A stretch of 64,000 nt of DNA from Anaeramoeba flamelloides (lineage: Eukaryota > Metamonada > Anaeramoebidae). Below the pieces are notes generated by a model. The model saw nothing but the letters and a program-made list of their open reading frames with translations, ran no database searches and was not told where the DNA came from. The position numbers were made by a program, and so were the translations under genes. Location: positions 5,208,001 through 5,272,000 of the forward strand of contig JANTQA010000026.1 in the NCBI GenBank assembly GCA_027625915.1, in the 5' to 3' direction. Below are positions 39,301-50,420 of the stretch, in pieces (the first letter of the stretch is position 1; each line of letters starts with the position of its first letter).

Positions 39301-39763
39301 AAATTTTATTAGTTATTTTTAATTTTTTTTGTTAAATTATTTTTGTAATTCTATTATTTGAATTTTTGATGAAAAAATATTTTTAATCTCATTTTCAATA
39401 TAAACTCCATTTCACTCAAAGGGGCCCAGCCAAAAATGAAAAAAGTCACTTTATTTTTTAAGAATCAACCAAACTTAGATTGTTTAGAAATACGAGAAAC
39501 AATAAACTTCATATAAGAGTCCATAATTATAAAAGAAACCCCTGAACAAACTATAAATTTCAAAAAAAAAAAAATGTTAAAAAATTTTTTGGACCCCATT
39601 CATTGGAACGTCTCGTGCAAAATTCTCAATTTCTTTAGGAAATTAAAATCGTTGATAATAAGATTTTTTACTTGTAAATGTATGAATTTTAAAAGAACAT
39701 ACAAAGCTTAACTTTTCTTAATGTTTATTTCGTTTTTCAAACATTTTTTTTTTTCAAAGTTAA

Positions 39764-39807
<44 letters not shown>

Positions 39808-42800
39808 AAAAAAAACAAAATTTTACAAAATGAGAAAAAATGATTTTGATCTAAAAATTGAAAATTTTAGTTTGATAAGAGTAATGAATTAAACTCATAG
39901 AATGTCTTCCATTTCTTCAATAAAACTGGGCCCCTTTGACTGAAAAAGAGTTTACTTTAATTTTCAATGAAATAAAATTTCAATTTTAGTTAAATTATTT
40001 TCAATAAATAATGGTTTATTTTCTAATTATAATTAAAAAAAGAGACCAGTTTGAATTTTTGACAAAGAATTATTTGTGAGAAAACCTATACAGCATTTTC
40101 ATATTTTTATTAACACTTTCATAAATCATTCACGAAAAAATTGAAAAACGAAATTTTGTTGTTGAAAATGAAAAATCAATTTTTTTGGAAAAACGATTAT
40201 GGAGCAAGAGTCAAAGTACCCATTTTACAATCTGGGGATAGGAGCTATAACCACCTGAACCACATTATAATCCGATTGTTTACCATTTTCTCAAATAACC
40301 AGCAATTGATATTTTAATTTAAAATGGGGCTTATGATTCATGGAACCACTAATTCTTTGAAGAAATCGTTTGGTTGATTTAAAATACTTTTTGACTATTA
40401 TAAAAATGGGATTGAATAAATAATTGTAACAAAATACTTGGGAATTTATAGAGCTGGATCAAATTATTGAGAGATTTTACCAGAATTGAACTCTCACTTG
40501 GTTTAGCAATATCTCTAAATCAAATCAGCGGTTCTGGAGGTGATGTAGAGTGATGTAGAGTGATGTGGAGTGATGTGGAGTGATGTGGAGTTCCGTAGAG
40601 TGCCTAGGTTTTTTTTTTAATTCAAAAGAATAGAGTATAATCAAAGAATTAACTCAATTCTTAAATATTCTGGAAAACTTAACGGTGGTTTTTTAAAATT
40701 TTCAGAAAATATTTGAAAATTTTTGAAATTGTCTTTTTTATTTCTGGAATTAACAAAACCTAATGGTTATTTATCCAGACTTCAAAATAATTTCAGAAAA
40801 TCAAAGATTTTACTCAATTCTTAAAAATTCTGAAAAAAGTTAACGGTATTTTTTTTGGTTTTTTTGGATTTTTCTTTATTTATCTGTTAAGTGTTTTAGT
40901 TTTTTTTTGAGGTTTTCTATTTTATTTGGAAAATCTATTTATTTTCGTTAGGTTTAATTTGAGGTTTTCTATTTTATTTGTGAAATGTTCTAGGTTTTTT
41001 TACCAAATAAATAGAAAACTCAAAAAAAACAAACAAAAATGCTATTGATTTTCCAAATAAATATAAAACTCAATAAAAGTTAACGTCTGATTTTTTAACA
41101 TTTTTGAAATTTTACAATAATTTCAAAAATTTTAAAAAACCTAAAGCACTTTTTTCAGAATTCAAAAGAATAGAGCTAAATCTTTGATTTTGTGAAATTC
41201 TTAAAAATTCTGGAAAATCTAACAACAAGAAGGAAAACTTTTAGTATTCGCCTCTTAATGGAAAAATTGAAAAACAAAAACCAATTTTTTTGTTATACCG
41301 GTGATATAATGCCAGTACCTTGATTATAAATCTTTATTTTTGTCTGATCAATAATATCATTTATTTTGAGAACTATATTTAAACAACAAGTCACAAAAAA
41401 CATGAACATTTTTAAAAAATGATTTCACAAAATCATTAATTATTGAATTTTTGGAACCAAAATTTTCAGAACAATGTGATGATGGATTAATATTTTGTTT
41501 GAAACAATATAAAATTTTATTTTTTACAATCAATTTCACAAAACCTTTACAAATAATTTCTGAATTACTAACAAAATTTTACAAAGTTGAACAACAAATG
41601 AAAGTAGGTAAAATTTATTGGTTTTTGGAGAGTAAAATTGTTTAAAAAAACAATTTTTATTTTATTTTTTATTTGTGAATTTTATTTGTGAAAATATATA
41701 TTTAATTTCTAAGAACAATGAAAATGCAAATTCTGTGGTAATATTTTTAATTTTCTTATTTGATATGATATAAGATTTTATATAAACAAGTGTTATTTTT
41801 AACAAAAATTGGAAATTATAAAATAAACATAGAATTTTATGAAAAAAAAACAAATTATATCCCAAAAACTTATTCAAAAATTTATTAATTATTTTAATTA
41901 TTTTATATATATATATTTATTCTTTATATATATGTCCCTACGGCCCAAAAAGTACTAAAATTGGAAAGCTAAGATAAAACAGTAAATTGATAATTGTATC
42001 ATTCTTTAACAATTTATTAAATTTAGAGTATCTTAATTAAGAGTCTAAAAGAATAAATATACTTAAATTCAAAAAAAGAGTAAAAAAGTAAATATATATT
42101 TATTTATATATATATATATATATATTTTTAAATTTTATTTATTTATATTTGATAGTTTTGAAAATGTAATTTATAAAAACAGTTACGATGTAAAGGTAAA
42201 TTACAATTTGGGCATTTCAATGTGGTACTATTTCTTTTTTTTAATAAATTTTCGACAAAAATAACAATGTTTTTTCTTTTGTTTGTTTATTAAAATATGT
42301 TTATCTAGATTACATCTTTTGATTTTAGCCAGGTCTAAAGCTAATCGGTAAATATAGTCTGTTATCAAAATGTGTGTTTTGTTGATTGTTTCATAAATAA
42401 TTTTTGAATTCTGAACTAGTACTTTAAAAAAGAAATATAAAACACATCTTTTCCAAGACATATGTTTATGTTTAAAAAGGTTTTTTATTAATAGATTGAT
42501 TGGCTTTATCAACAAACCCCATATTATTCCCATACTCAACAATATTTTGTGGTTTGTTGACCAAAATAATTTTTTTACGGTTATTGGGATTTCTATCTTT
42601 AAAATTTCGTCTTTCTATTTCTTTTGTACTATCATCAAAATTTGTTGTAATCATATTGACACAAGTAAACCCTCTTTTATTAATATCTTTGAAACTTGTA
42701 ACACAGTATTTTGGATTATTTTTATCATTAATTAGAGTTTTCCATTTACCTTTTTCTAAAATTGGATTTAATCCCTTTTTGAATAGATAAGAGGGTCTAT

Positions 42801-45075
42801 CCGATTTACAAAGAAATGAAAAGTTGACTTTCAACTTATGCAAGTCCTCTGTTATTTTATCTGACCCGAAATAAGAATCTCCAAAAATGTGGAAAAAAAA
42901 TTTTTTTTTTGTTTTGAATTGGAAGAGTTTTTGCCATTCGCAATACTAATTTATAAACTTCTTCATAAATTCCTTTATAAAGGCTCCAAGAATAAACATA
43001 TGTTGTGTTGTCACATAAAGTCCAAACCTTGATACCTGTTGAAATAGGCTTTCTTGGGATTTTCACACTAAAAAAAATTCTGCCAAAAAACTTGATAATT
43101 GTTTCATCTAAAGTTACATGAGAACCAATTTCCCATTCCTTTTGGAATTTTGATTGTATGAGATCTAATATTTCATCTATTGTGACTGAATTACTGAATC
43201 TCCAAGATGAATGAATTTGCGAAAAACGATTTCTTGATAATAAAATTTTGATTAATTTATTTCGATAGATGAAATCATTTTTCTTCCAATAATACTTTAA
43301 ATTGGGTTGTGGGCATAATCCCATTGTTAAGAAGATTGAAAAAAATTTGTTAAACTCTTGATTCGAAAACTTTTCATTGATTTTTTTTTTTTGTAAATCA
43401 TCATTAATTATTTTTATCAATTTTTGTTTTAATTCACCATCCATTAGACGATTGAAAGAATCAATGATTGAAATCTTTTCGCAATTATTTATTGGTAAAT
43501 CCTTCACAAAATTAATTTTATTTTCAACTTCCTGACACTTTTTAAACCAACCTTTCTTCTTTAATTTATCAATTAACTCCCCCAAATAGATCATTTGACT
43601 CTATTAAATTATTAATAATATCATACTTTCGGCTTTTTGAATTTCAAAAGAATTTTTTTATTATGAAAAGTTAACTTCTTTTGAATTTTGTATTTACCAG
43701 CTGTATTTTCAACAGACTCAAATTTTCTTTTTTAAAGTTGGTTTATTTCTTTCATTAATATTTATATTCAGTCTTTCTGTGGCCACTTCTGATAAAACAT
43801 TGAGACTTTCCATTAAAAAAATAAAAATAATAAATTAAAAAATATAAAAATAAATTTAGTTCCCATTTAAATTTTAAAAAAAAAACGTTTTTTTGTCAAA
43901 ATCATTGAATTTAAACTTGAAATTATGTATATTTTTATATACTATATCTTATTTTAACTCATTTACTAAAACAAATTTAAAATTAGAGGGAATTTTATTT
44001 TCACATAGGCACTAATTTGGTCCTCAAATGTTTTTTTTTGGTTTTAAATGGTAAAAATAAAAAAAAAGTTATTTAAAAAGGATAAACTCTCTGGAAAAAT
44101 ACTCTAATTAAATAAATTAACTTATTCTTTGATTTTTATATTTTCTCAACCCCAATTTGTAAAAAAAAAAGTGCACAGTAATTTCAAAAAATAATTTCAT
44201 TATTCCAAAGTCTAGAGTGTTTTTTATTCTAAAAAAAATTAACTCCATGGTTAATTGAAACAAGTTATAAACTAGATTTTGAATAATCTTAAAAAGAAAA
44301 AAATAGTGCTTTTCTATATTAAGGGCATATATATATATATATATATTTAAATAAATTTATTATATATATTATTCAATATTTTATTCAAAAAAAAGAAACT
44401 AATTTTAATATATGTAGAAGACACAATAAAGAATTATCGTTATATTGCATAGATGAAAATAAATTAATTTGCTCTGAATGTTATTCAACTTGCAAGTTAA
44501 ATAATCATGAAATATTAGGTTTAAATGATTTCTCAAATGAAATTTATGAAAAAGATAACAATCATTTTAAATAAAATTCAAAATGAAGAAAATCAAAACA
44601 AGGAAACAATACAAAAATCACTTGAAAATCAAAATAAATTAAAAGAAAAAATTAAAAATATATGTAAAAAAATTGAAAATGATTCAGATTTATTGATCCA
44701 AAAAATCCAAGATTCGAAAATAAATCATCTAAATTTATTTAAAAAAATTGAAATAATAATTAATGACAAAATTCAGACAATTTTGGAAGACACTGAAAAA
44801 AAACAGAAAAAGATATTGAAAAAGAAAATAAAAATAAAAACAGTAAAAAAATTGAAAAAAGATAAAAATCATATCGAATTAATACAGGGAGGCAAAGAAA
44901 TAATAAAATGGGAGAGTAAAAGCGAGAAGAAGGGAAGAAAGAAAAGGAAAGGGAAAAAAAGCAGAAAAAGAGACAAAGAAAAAGAAAAAGAAGAACTAGA
45001 TGAAAAAGAAAAAGAAGAGAAAAAGAAGAACCAGATGAAAAAGAAAAAGAAAGAGAAAAAACGAAGAAAAGGAGA

Positions 45076-45106
<31 letters not shown>

Positions 45107-45664
45107 GAAAAAGAAAAAGAAAAAGAAGAATTTGATCCGGAAATGAACGACAGAAATCTAATAAAATTAAAAAATGAAAATAAAACAGCTCGGAATCCAT
45201 TTAATTATTATGGAAGGATTTGTGGAAAAAAAATATATTCGAGCGGAAAACACGAAATCAAAATAAAAATAGACCAATTCCCAAATTCAAAAAATGAATG
45301 GAACCTAATCCGGTTAGGAGTAATCAAAACCGAAAATAGGGAAAATTTTATCAAAAACCTGAATTGGGAAGGATCATATTTTTTCCAAACATGGTGGAAT
45401 TGGGATGAAAAAAAAAAACTCAGAACCCGAAAAGTCAAATGCGAGGAAAACGGAAAAGAGACCGAAAAAAACTACCCAGAAAAAATAAATTTAAAAAAAA
45501 ACGACATTTTCACAATTTTTCTTGATATGGACCAAAAAAAAATATCTTTCAAAATCAATGAAAAAAAAATCGAAGGTTGGGAAAATTTACCCGAAAAAGT
45601 AAATTTTTTTGCCCAATTACGGTGCCAAGAAGGAGAAGAAAAAAACCAAATAACAATAATTTGA
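36399..45664 (+). CDS. TRIM-like protein: B-box 1, B-box 2, coiled coil, SPRY
   Basis: Exon 1 (36399-36789) encodes a basic start, a (KN)n tract of about 15 units and a B-box: CEKC...YCTMC...YYCAKC...H...H at about residues 80-120. It ends at donor GTAAATTTTT in phase 1. A candidate exon 2 (44396-45664) starts after an A-rich AAAG acceptor in matching phase. It encodes a second B-box (CRRHNKELSLYC...CSEC...H), a coiled coil, a long Lys/Glu tract, and a C-terminal SPRY-like domain (GRICGKKIYSSGKHEIKIKI to the TGA stop). The expected protein is about 552 residues. One frame change lies near 44550 in an A-run; it may be an assembly error. TRIM-like proteins use B-boxes and coiled coils for assembly and SPRY for ligand binding; no RING is visible. 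The joining of the two exons over 7.6 kb is my inference; each could instead belong to a separate gene. Confidence 0.62.
36467..36562 (+). repeat. Hexanucleotide tandem repeat (AAGAAC)n
   Basis: About fifteen uninterrupted units encode (Lys-Asn)n in the first exon of the TRIM-like gene. The same hexamer on the minus strand at 5070-5110 is read in another frame as (Glu-Gln)n in the coiled-coil gene. It is likely to be length-variable. Confidence 0.9.
37480..38590. repeat. Direct repeat pair and inverted-repeat element in the TRIM intron
   Basis: Positions 37480-37660 and 38395-38590 are direct copies of about 190 bp (shared ATTTATTTCATTGTAT and GAAATAAAG.TATTTAATACTAT). Between them, ATTTTCGTTGTGAT at 37792 and its complement at about 38410 bound a 620-bp inverted-repeat element. 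The arrangement resembles an element inserted in, or carrying, flanking duplicated DNA. No coding potential was seen. Confidence 0.5.
39403..39952. mobile_element. MITE family M2, copy 1 (TA target duplication)
   Basis: The 550-bp element has ends AACTCCATTTCACTCAAAGG and CCTTTGACTGAAAAAGAGTT (inverted), with TA on both sides (39401-39402, 39953-39954). It contains a 38-base A-run at 39769-39806 and no ORF. TA duplication suggests mobilisation by a Tc1/mariner-type transposase. Other copies are at about 53125-53656 and 63324 to beyond the window end. Confidence 0.8.
40536..40605 (+). repeat. 11-bp tandem repeat
   Basis: Five or six units of AGTGATGTAGAG/AGTGATGTGG are followed by a decayed unit (TTCCGTAGAGTGCC). 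It stands out by its G content. It lies within the proposed TRIM intron. Confidence 0.8.
40612..41220. repeat. Cluster of hairpin motif H1 (GAATTCAAAAGAATAGAG...)
   Basis: At least three copies of a small stem-loop unit occur here: AATTCAAAAGAATAGAG or a close variant, a short loop, then its imperfect complement followed by TCTGGAAAA. Further copies lie at 34440-34600, 50497-50628 and 53025-53090. The arms are about 20-25 bp. The unit is too short for a transposon and no function is evident. Confidence 0.5.
41403..41645 (+). CDS. Possible coding relic of about 80 codons
   Basis: An open frame between TGA and TAA reads FLKNDFTKSLIIEFLEPKFS, then EQCDDGLIFCLKQYK and onward, with more varied codons than its surroundings. 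It contains no in-frame ATG near its start and ends VGKIYWFLESKIV. It could be an exon of an unrecognised gene, a transposon remnant, or chance. It lies inside the proposed TRIM intron. Confidence 0.2.
42130..43594 (-). mobile_element. piggyBac-type transposase, decayed
   Basis: The frame from 43594 reads a DDE_Tnp_1_7-type core: SHVTLDETIIKFFGR (first catalytic Asp), then GIKVWTLCDNTTYVYSWSLY. After a frame change near the A/T run at 42900 comes GDSYFGSDKITEDL (second Asp). Next is KPQNIVEYGNNMGFVDKANQ (third Asp), then after another shift HMSWKRCVLYFFF. The Cys-rich C-terminus CYFC...CPNC...HRNC follows a third shift. All three Asp codons and the zinc-binding end survive, so decay is recent: about three frame breaks in roughly 480 codons. 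No flanking TTAA termini were identified. It lies antisense within the proposed TRIM intron. It is a plausible former source of transposase for the TTAA elements in this window (inference). Confidence 0.85.
43595..44395. other. Distal part of the proposed TRIM intron
   Basis: AT-rich DNA with a (TA)n tract at 44328-44346 and no ORF. It ends in the A-rich acceptor at 44395. The intron as a whole (36790-44395) holds the repeat pair, an M2 MITE, tandem repeats and the piggyBac relic described separately. Confidence 0.4.
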
Positions 45665-45689
45665 GGTGAGGATTTTATTTTTTTCACAT

Positions 45690-46010
45690 ATACGCGCGCG
45701 ACCCCCCCAGGTCTAAAAATTTTGATCAAGATCCTTGTAGTCCAAATACCTGGAGTTCCATTACTAGAATTAAGGACATCACAGACGAGAATTGTTCGTT
45801 TTTCCACCATTCTCTCCTCTCTATTTTTTATCCCCAAAGATAAAAAATATTAAACGATTCAAAATTACTCAAATGAAGATGAACCACTCAGCCCACATCA
45901 GATACATTACAGAAGATTCTCGAATCAAAATTTTAGAAATGAAGGAGGGACTATATTTCTTAGTCCAAAACAAAAAGAAAATAAAAAACCAGAATAAAAA
46001 AATCCTAATT
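45690..46010 (+). other. Exon-like stretch downstream of the SPRY exon
   Basis: After an unusual CGCGCGACCCCCCCAGG, the plus strand reads KNFDQDPCSPNTWSSITRIK and DITDENCSFFHHSLLSIFYP to TAA. A second frame at 45873 reads MKMNHSAHIRYITEDSRIKI then LEMKEGLYFLVQNKKK. Codon variety is greater than in the flanks, as in real exons here. The second segment vaguely recalls one RCC1-type repeat, but I cannot assign it. It may be a gene fragment or a decayed gene. Confidence 0.3.
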
Positions 46011-47822
46011 ATTTATTTATTTTGTTTTTTAGATTTTTTATTTTTTTTTAAAAAAAAGAGTTTTACTTTTCTATTTTATTTATAAAAATTAAAATTTTAA
46101 TAAAAATATACAATATAGAGATAGATAATATAAAAAAGGATAAAATAAAGAAATTTTACATAAATATAATTAATAATAAAAGAATACAATAGTAGAGGGA
46201 AAAAAAACAAAAATTTTAGTAAAAAAAAAGTCAAAAAAATCAATTATTGCGGAATTCTGAGATTTTTTTCAAAAAAAATACCAGGAAGGAAGAGAATTTC
46301 CCAAAAAAGAATAACATACACATTCCCAAGCTCTATTCTTAATAAACTATACAAGGTACAAATAAAAATAAAAAAAAAATAAAAATTTTAAAAGAGAATT
46401 AGTAAATTTTGAAAACCAAAAAAATAATTTCAATAAATGAATAAAAAAAAATCTTCATCCAAATCTTCCCAGATATTGATAGATTTTCTTATTTTTTGAA
46501 AATTCGAAAGTTATTTTTATGAAATTGAGAAATAAATCTGGTTTAGAATGATGATTGATTTCAAAAATTGTTCATTTTGGATATTTATAAATAGAAACAA
46601 AAAAGAAGTCCAAAAATCCAGTAGAAAATTATAGTAAATTTTAAATAAAAAAGATATTAAAATAAAGTCTACCTTTTTTCAAAATTGCAAATATTTATTT
46701 GTGACCTGATATTTGTTTTGAGTGATCCAATTGAAATGCATTTAATAGAGATTAAAAATAAGAATTCCTTATTTTATGAAACCATTAAAATCCAAACAAG
46801 ATCCATTACTAACCAAGGTTGAACTCAAAAACAAGATCCAAATTATATGTATTTCAATCTTTCAATCTTTTTTCGGTAATAATATTTACTGAAAAACAAA
46901 AAAGAAAGATTGAATTCAAACTCTAATTATAAAAAAAAATGAAATAAATAATCCAAAATATTCTTTTCAAGTTTTTTAATCAAAAGTTACGTTAAGTTTT
47001 TTGAAATTGAACAATCCTGAAAAATTCATGTTTGTTTAAAGTGTATTGAAAACTGTCTTGCTTTTTGCATATTATTATCAGCTTTTTTTTTTTACTTTTT
47101 CTTCTTTTTATTTTCCAACAGAATATGTTGAAAATGAATTCATTCAAAAAGAAAATAAGTAATTCTATTCAAAAATATTTTTAAACGGCCCAGTAGAAAT
47201 GTCAAAATAATAGAAAAAAAAATTAAATGATTTTTTGGACTTCCTATGCAATTCAACAATTAGTATTACAATCTTTTGGTACAATTCCATTTGAATCGTG
47301 AAGTTGGGGATCTTAAAATATTCTCCAATTAGGATCACAAAATCATTTTATGTGTCATTTTTTCAATGAAAAATTTACCAAGAAATTTTGAGATACGTGA
47401 ACTCGAACACCTCTATAAGGAACGTGACAATGAAATTGTAAAATAACGAGTTTCAAAAACAAAAAAATGAAGATCTTTAAACAACTTTAAAGCTAAATGA
47501 TTGTAATGTCAATGATTTTTGACCGTTGAGTTGCGTTGAATTGTTACATTGTCTCCACAAACCATACAACCGTTCCAACCCTACTGAGAAATAGTAGATG
47601 ACATAGAAATTGGTTGTCTATTATAAAGTTGTGTTTTTAGAAATAGAAAATCCAATTTCGATCACAAGACAAAAATTTCAACTTTTCTTATTTCATTATT
47701 TGAGAAATTTTTTTTGCGTAAAAACCAAGACAAAAATTAAATTTTCTCAAGAATTGAAATCACAGAAACACATGGAAACTTGATTGTATTTTAGGATCTT
47801 GGTTTTTAAATTGTAAAAAGCC
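46011..47822. other. Intergenic AT-rich DNA
   Basis: No ORF of interest, RNA gene or large repeat was recognised in this interval. Confidence 0.4.
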
Positions 47823-48349
47823 TAGGATTTTAACAAATTTGGAAATTGACGATTCACATTAATGTAAATTTTTTTTTTGATTTGTTTGTCAATTCCCAAA
47901 GGAAACAAAAGATGGATAACTTATTTTTAATCTTCTATTATAAATTTTACAGTTTATGATGAGCTTTAATAACCCTTTTACGGTTTGTTTAAAATGAATA
48001 AAATTTCAGAATAGAAAATCAATTTCAATGTAATAAATTTTCATGGTAGGACTCGAACGTCTGTATTAATTATTACAAAAAGTGGTTGTGATTGTGTCTT
48101 TTATTTTTTTTTTTTTTCTTTTTGTTTTTTCTTAAATTAAATCTCCCACCATGTCTAAGAGGAGAGTGTATCCTCGAATTGTTTGTGTAACAACACGATC
48201 CATGTCAAAGGAACTTTACATTTTTAATGGGCTTTTTTGATAAAATTTTTTTTGTTAGGATCATTTCTCTCAAAACACAATTTGCTGCATAAAGAGAAAT
48301 TGGGTCTAGGTTGGGTGGGGGTAAATGTTTTGAAGAATTTTTCATGTTA

Positions 48350-48806
48350 CTGTTGAGAGAAAAATGTTGGGCACAGAAAAATGGTTGGACACCATTTTTA
48401 ATTGGGAAAATTACTGAAATTGAAAATCAAATCCTATTGATAACTAGGTGACTTTTATATAAATCCAGGTTTAAAGGTGTTACAAGTTCATTAATCTGTG
48501 GTTTGTGTAGAATACTCATTTGAATGGTTGATAATTAAAGTAGATCATGCAATTTTAACAAAAATCCAAGTTTTAGTAAAGTTTACTATTAATTCTGAAA
48601 ATGGTAATTTTTAAACTTGATTTAGATTATAAGAGATAAGCTTTTGAAAAAGTAGAATTACATTAATCGTTATTCTAATAAGTAGATTATTGTTATTTTC
48701 TTTAGTTATTTCACAAACGATTGAAATTAAAAATCATTTTCAGTAATGTTCCCAATTAAAAATGCTGTCAACCATTTTTCTGTGTCCAACATTTTTCTCT
48801 CAACAG
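48350..48806. mobile_element. MITE family M1, copy 2, with paralogous empty site
   Basis: This 457-bp element has the same termini as the copy at 7295 (CTGTTGAGAGAAAAATGTTG and complement), inverted in orientation. TTA flanks it at 48347-48349 and 48807-48809. Copy A of the duplication has a single TTA at 33423-33425 in the same context, so the insertion postdates the duplication and duplicated exactly TTA. Confidence 0.92.
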
Positions 48807-49097
48807 TTAGGATCATTTGGGATTAAATTTGCAAAAATAAGTCAGTTTTTTTTACTGCTATTTTCTAATTAATAAATGAAAATTTTTATTTCAATTTCCA
48901 TAATTAATATTAATTATTACTGTTACAACCAAATTAGCAGAGTAAAAAATTTGTCTTAGAGTGAACCAAGAGTGTTTATATTATTGCCAAAAAAAATCAT
49001 TTCTAAATGATGTTGTAAAGATCTTTTGGGTTTACTTCAACTTAAAAACAGAAAAATATTTTTGGAGAAAGTGAACTAAAAATTTTTATGGGAAAAT

Positions 49098-49627
49098 TAT
49101 TAAATTTCAAATTTGGTCAAATTTCGAAATTGGTCAAATTCTCATTTTTTTCAAAAAAGTTAATTCCATTTAAATATATTGACTGTAGATATTTAAAAAC
49201 ATCTTTACGGGTAGGTTAAGGTATGTTAGGGTATGTTAGGGTATTGTTAGAGTAGGTTTTTGGTGTTTGAATGGTATACTAGAAAATTTTGGCAAGGATT
49301 TTGAAAAAAAAAACAATTCAGAGAGGAATTATACTTTCGCAACTTGTTTTAAAGGTAATAAATTTACACTTAACTTTTTGAGTTAAAATTGGATTTAGAA
49401 CAAATTTTTAAAAATATTTATTTTTGATGATTTCAAAATTTTGAATTTTCTACAATTTAGTGATAAAATACTACCAATTGCAAAATAATTATTTTGCTTT
49501 TTCCTCCCACAACTATAAAAAAACATTAAAAATTTTCATAATAATGATAATAATCAAGAAACTCTTCAAAAATATGAAAAATTTCAATTTGACCAATTTT
49601 GAAATTTGACAAAATTTGAAATTTTAT
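49098..49627. mobile_element. MITE-like element inside duplication copy B
   Basis: The inverted ends (AAATTTCAAATTTGGTCAAA at 49102 and its near-complement ending at about 49627) bound 530 bp absent from copy A. The interior contains a GGGTATGTTA-type 10-bp tandem at 49205-49250 and no ORF. Confidence 0.7.
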
Positions 49628-50269
49628 AATATACCCTTTTTTATCAAAAATTTTTCACTTTTCTCCTTATTGACCCTCTATGTCATTTTTTAAAACCTTC
49701 TCAGCTTATTTCAGAGAAAAAAAAAACTATTTAAATGGCCAAAGATGTATAAGGGTTTTAAAAAATGACATAGAAGGTCATTTTTTCAAAAAGTCGATTT
49801 TCCCCAACATTCTTTGTCATTTTGAGATAGTAGAGTCCAAAAAAAATTTAGAACTTTTTAGGAAAAATTTGACATTTTTTCCTTAGTAAATCTCACTGAA
49901 TAAAAATTTGTGAGATTTGCAAACCACCAACCCCTCTTTTTATGAGACTAATACCTTTAATTTCAATTGTAAACGTACACTAATCAAAATAATGCGTACA
50001 CAACAACTATAATCCATGTTTCAAAATATATTCTGTATTTTTTTTTCTTCTTGTTGCAAGGCAACATCCAATCGACTAACAATTAGTAGACCTAAGTTAA
50101 AATCAATTTTGAAAGTAAAACTCGGGTAAAAATCTCAATATTTTAAGTAAAATTTAAATTATTAATGTAATTAGTTGAAAATTTTTCAGAATATCTCAAT
50201 TTTTTTGAAATTTTTTGTTTTTTTGATTAATAAAAATTTCTAAAAAATTGAATCTATTTTTTGAGATAA

Positions 50270-50420
50270 ATTATGAGATTTGATCCTTCATTTTTTGAAT
50301 TTCTTTTAAAATAATAGAACTTTAAGAAACCAATATCATATGTGTTATAGGTTTATTATTGGTTTCTTCTTATCGATTGATGTATAGGTTTTCTATAACA
50401 AAAAAAAAAAAACACTTTTT
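50270..50420 (-). repeat. Dispersed repeat D1, copy 5
   Basis: This copy is collinear with copy 4 at 34255 because both ride in the segmental duplication. It contains CTTTAAGAAACCAATATCAT and GATTGATGTATAGG. Confidence 0.5.

Noticed and set aside
44760-45837. Minus-strand ORFs opposite the SPRY exon
   Set aside because: They are low-complexity or shadow frames. The plus strand has the SPRY-like domain.
48030-48075. tRNA-like GTTCGAGTCCTACCA on the minus strand
   Set aside because: No D-arm or anticodon arm can be folded upstream, and the paralogous segment at 33.14 kb lacks the motif.
49200-49260. Telomere-like repeats (TTAGGGTATG)
   Set aside because: Only three or four imperfect 10-mers inside a MITE; not a telomeric array.
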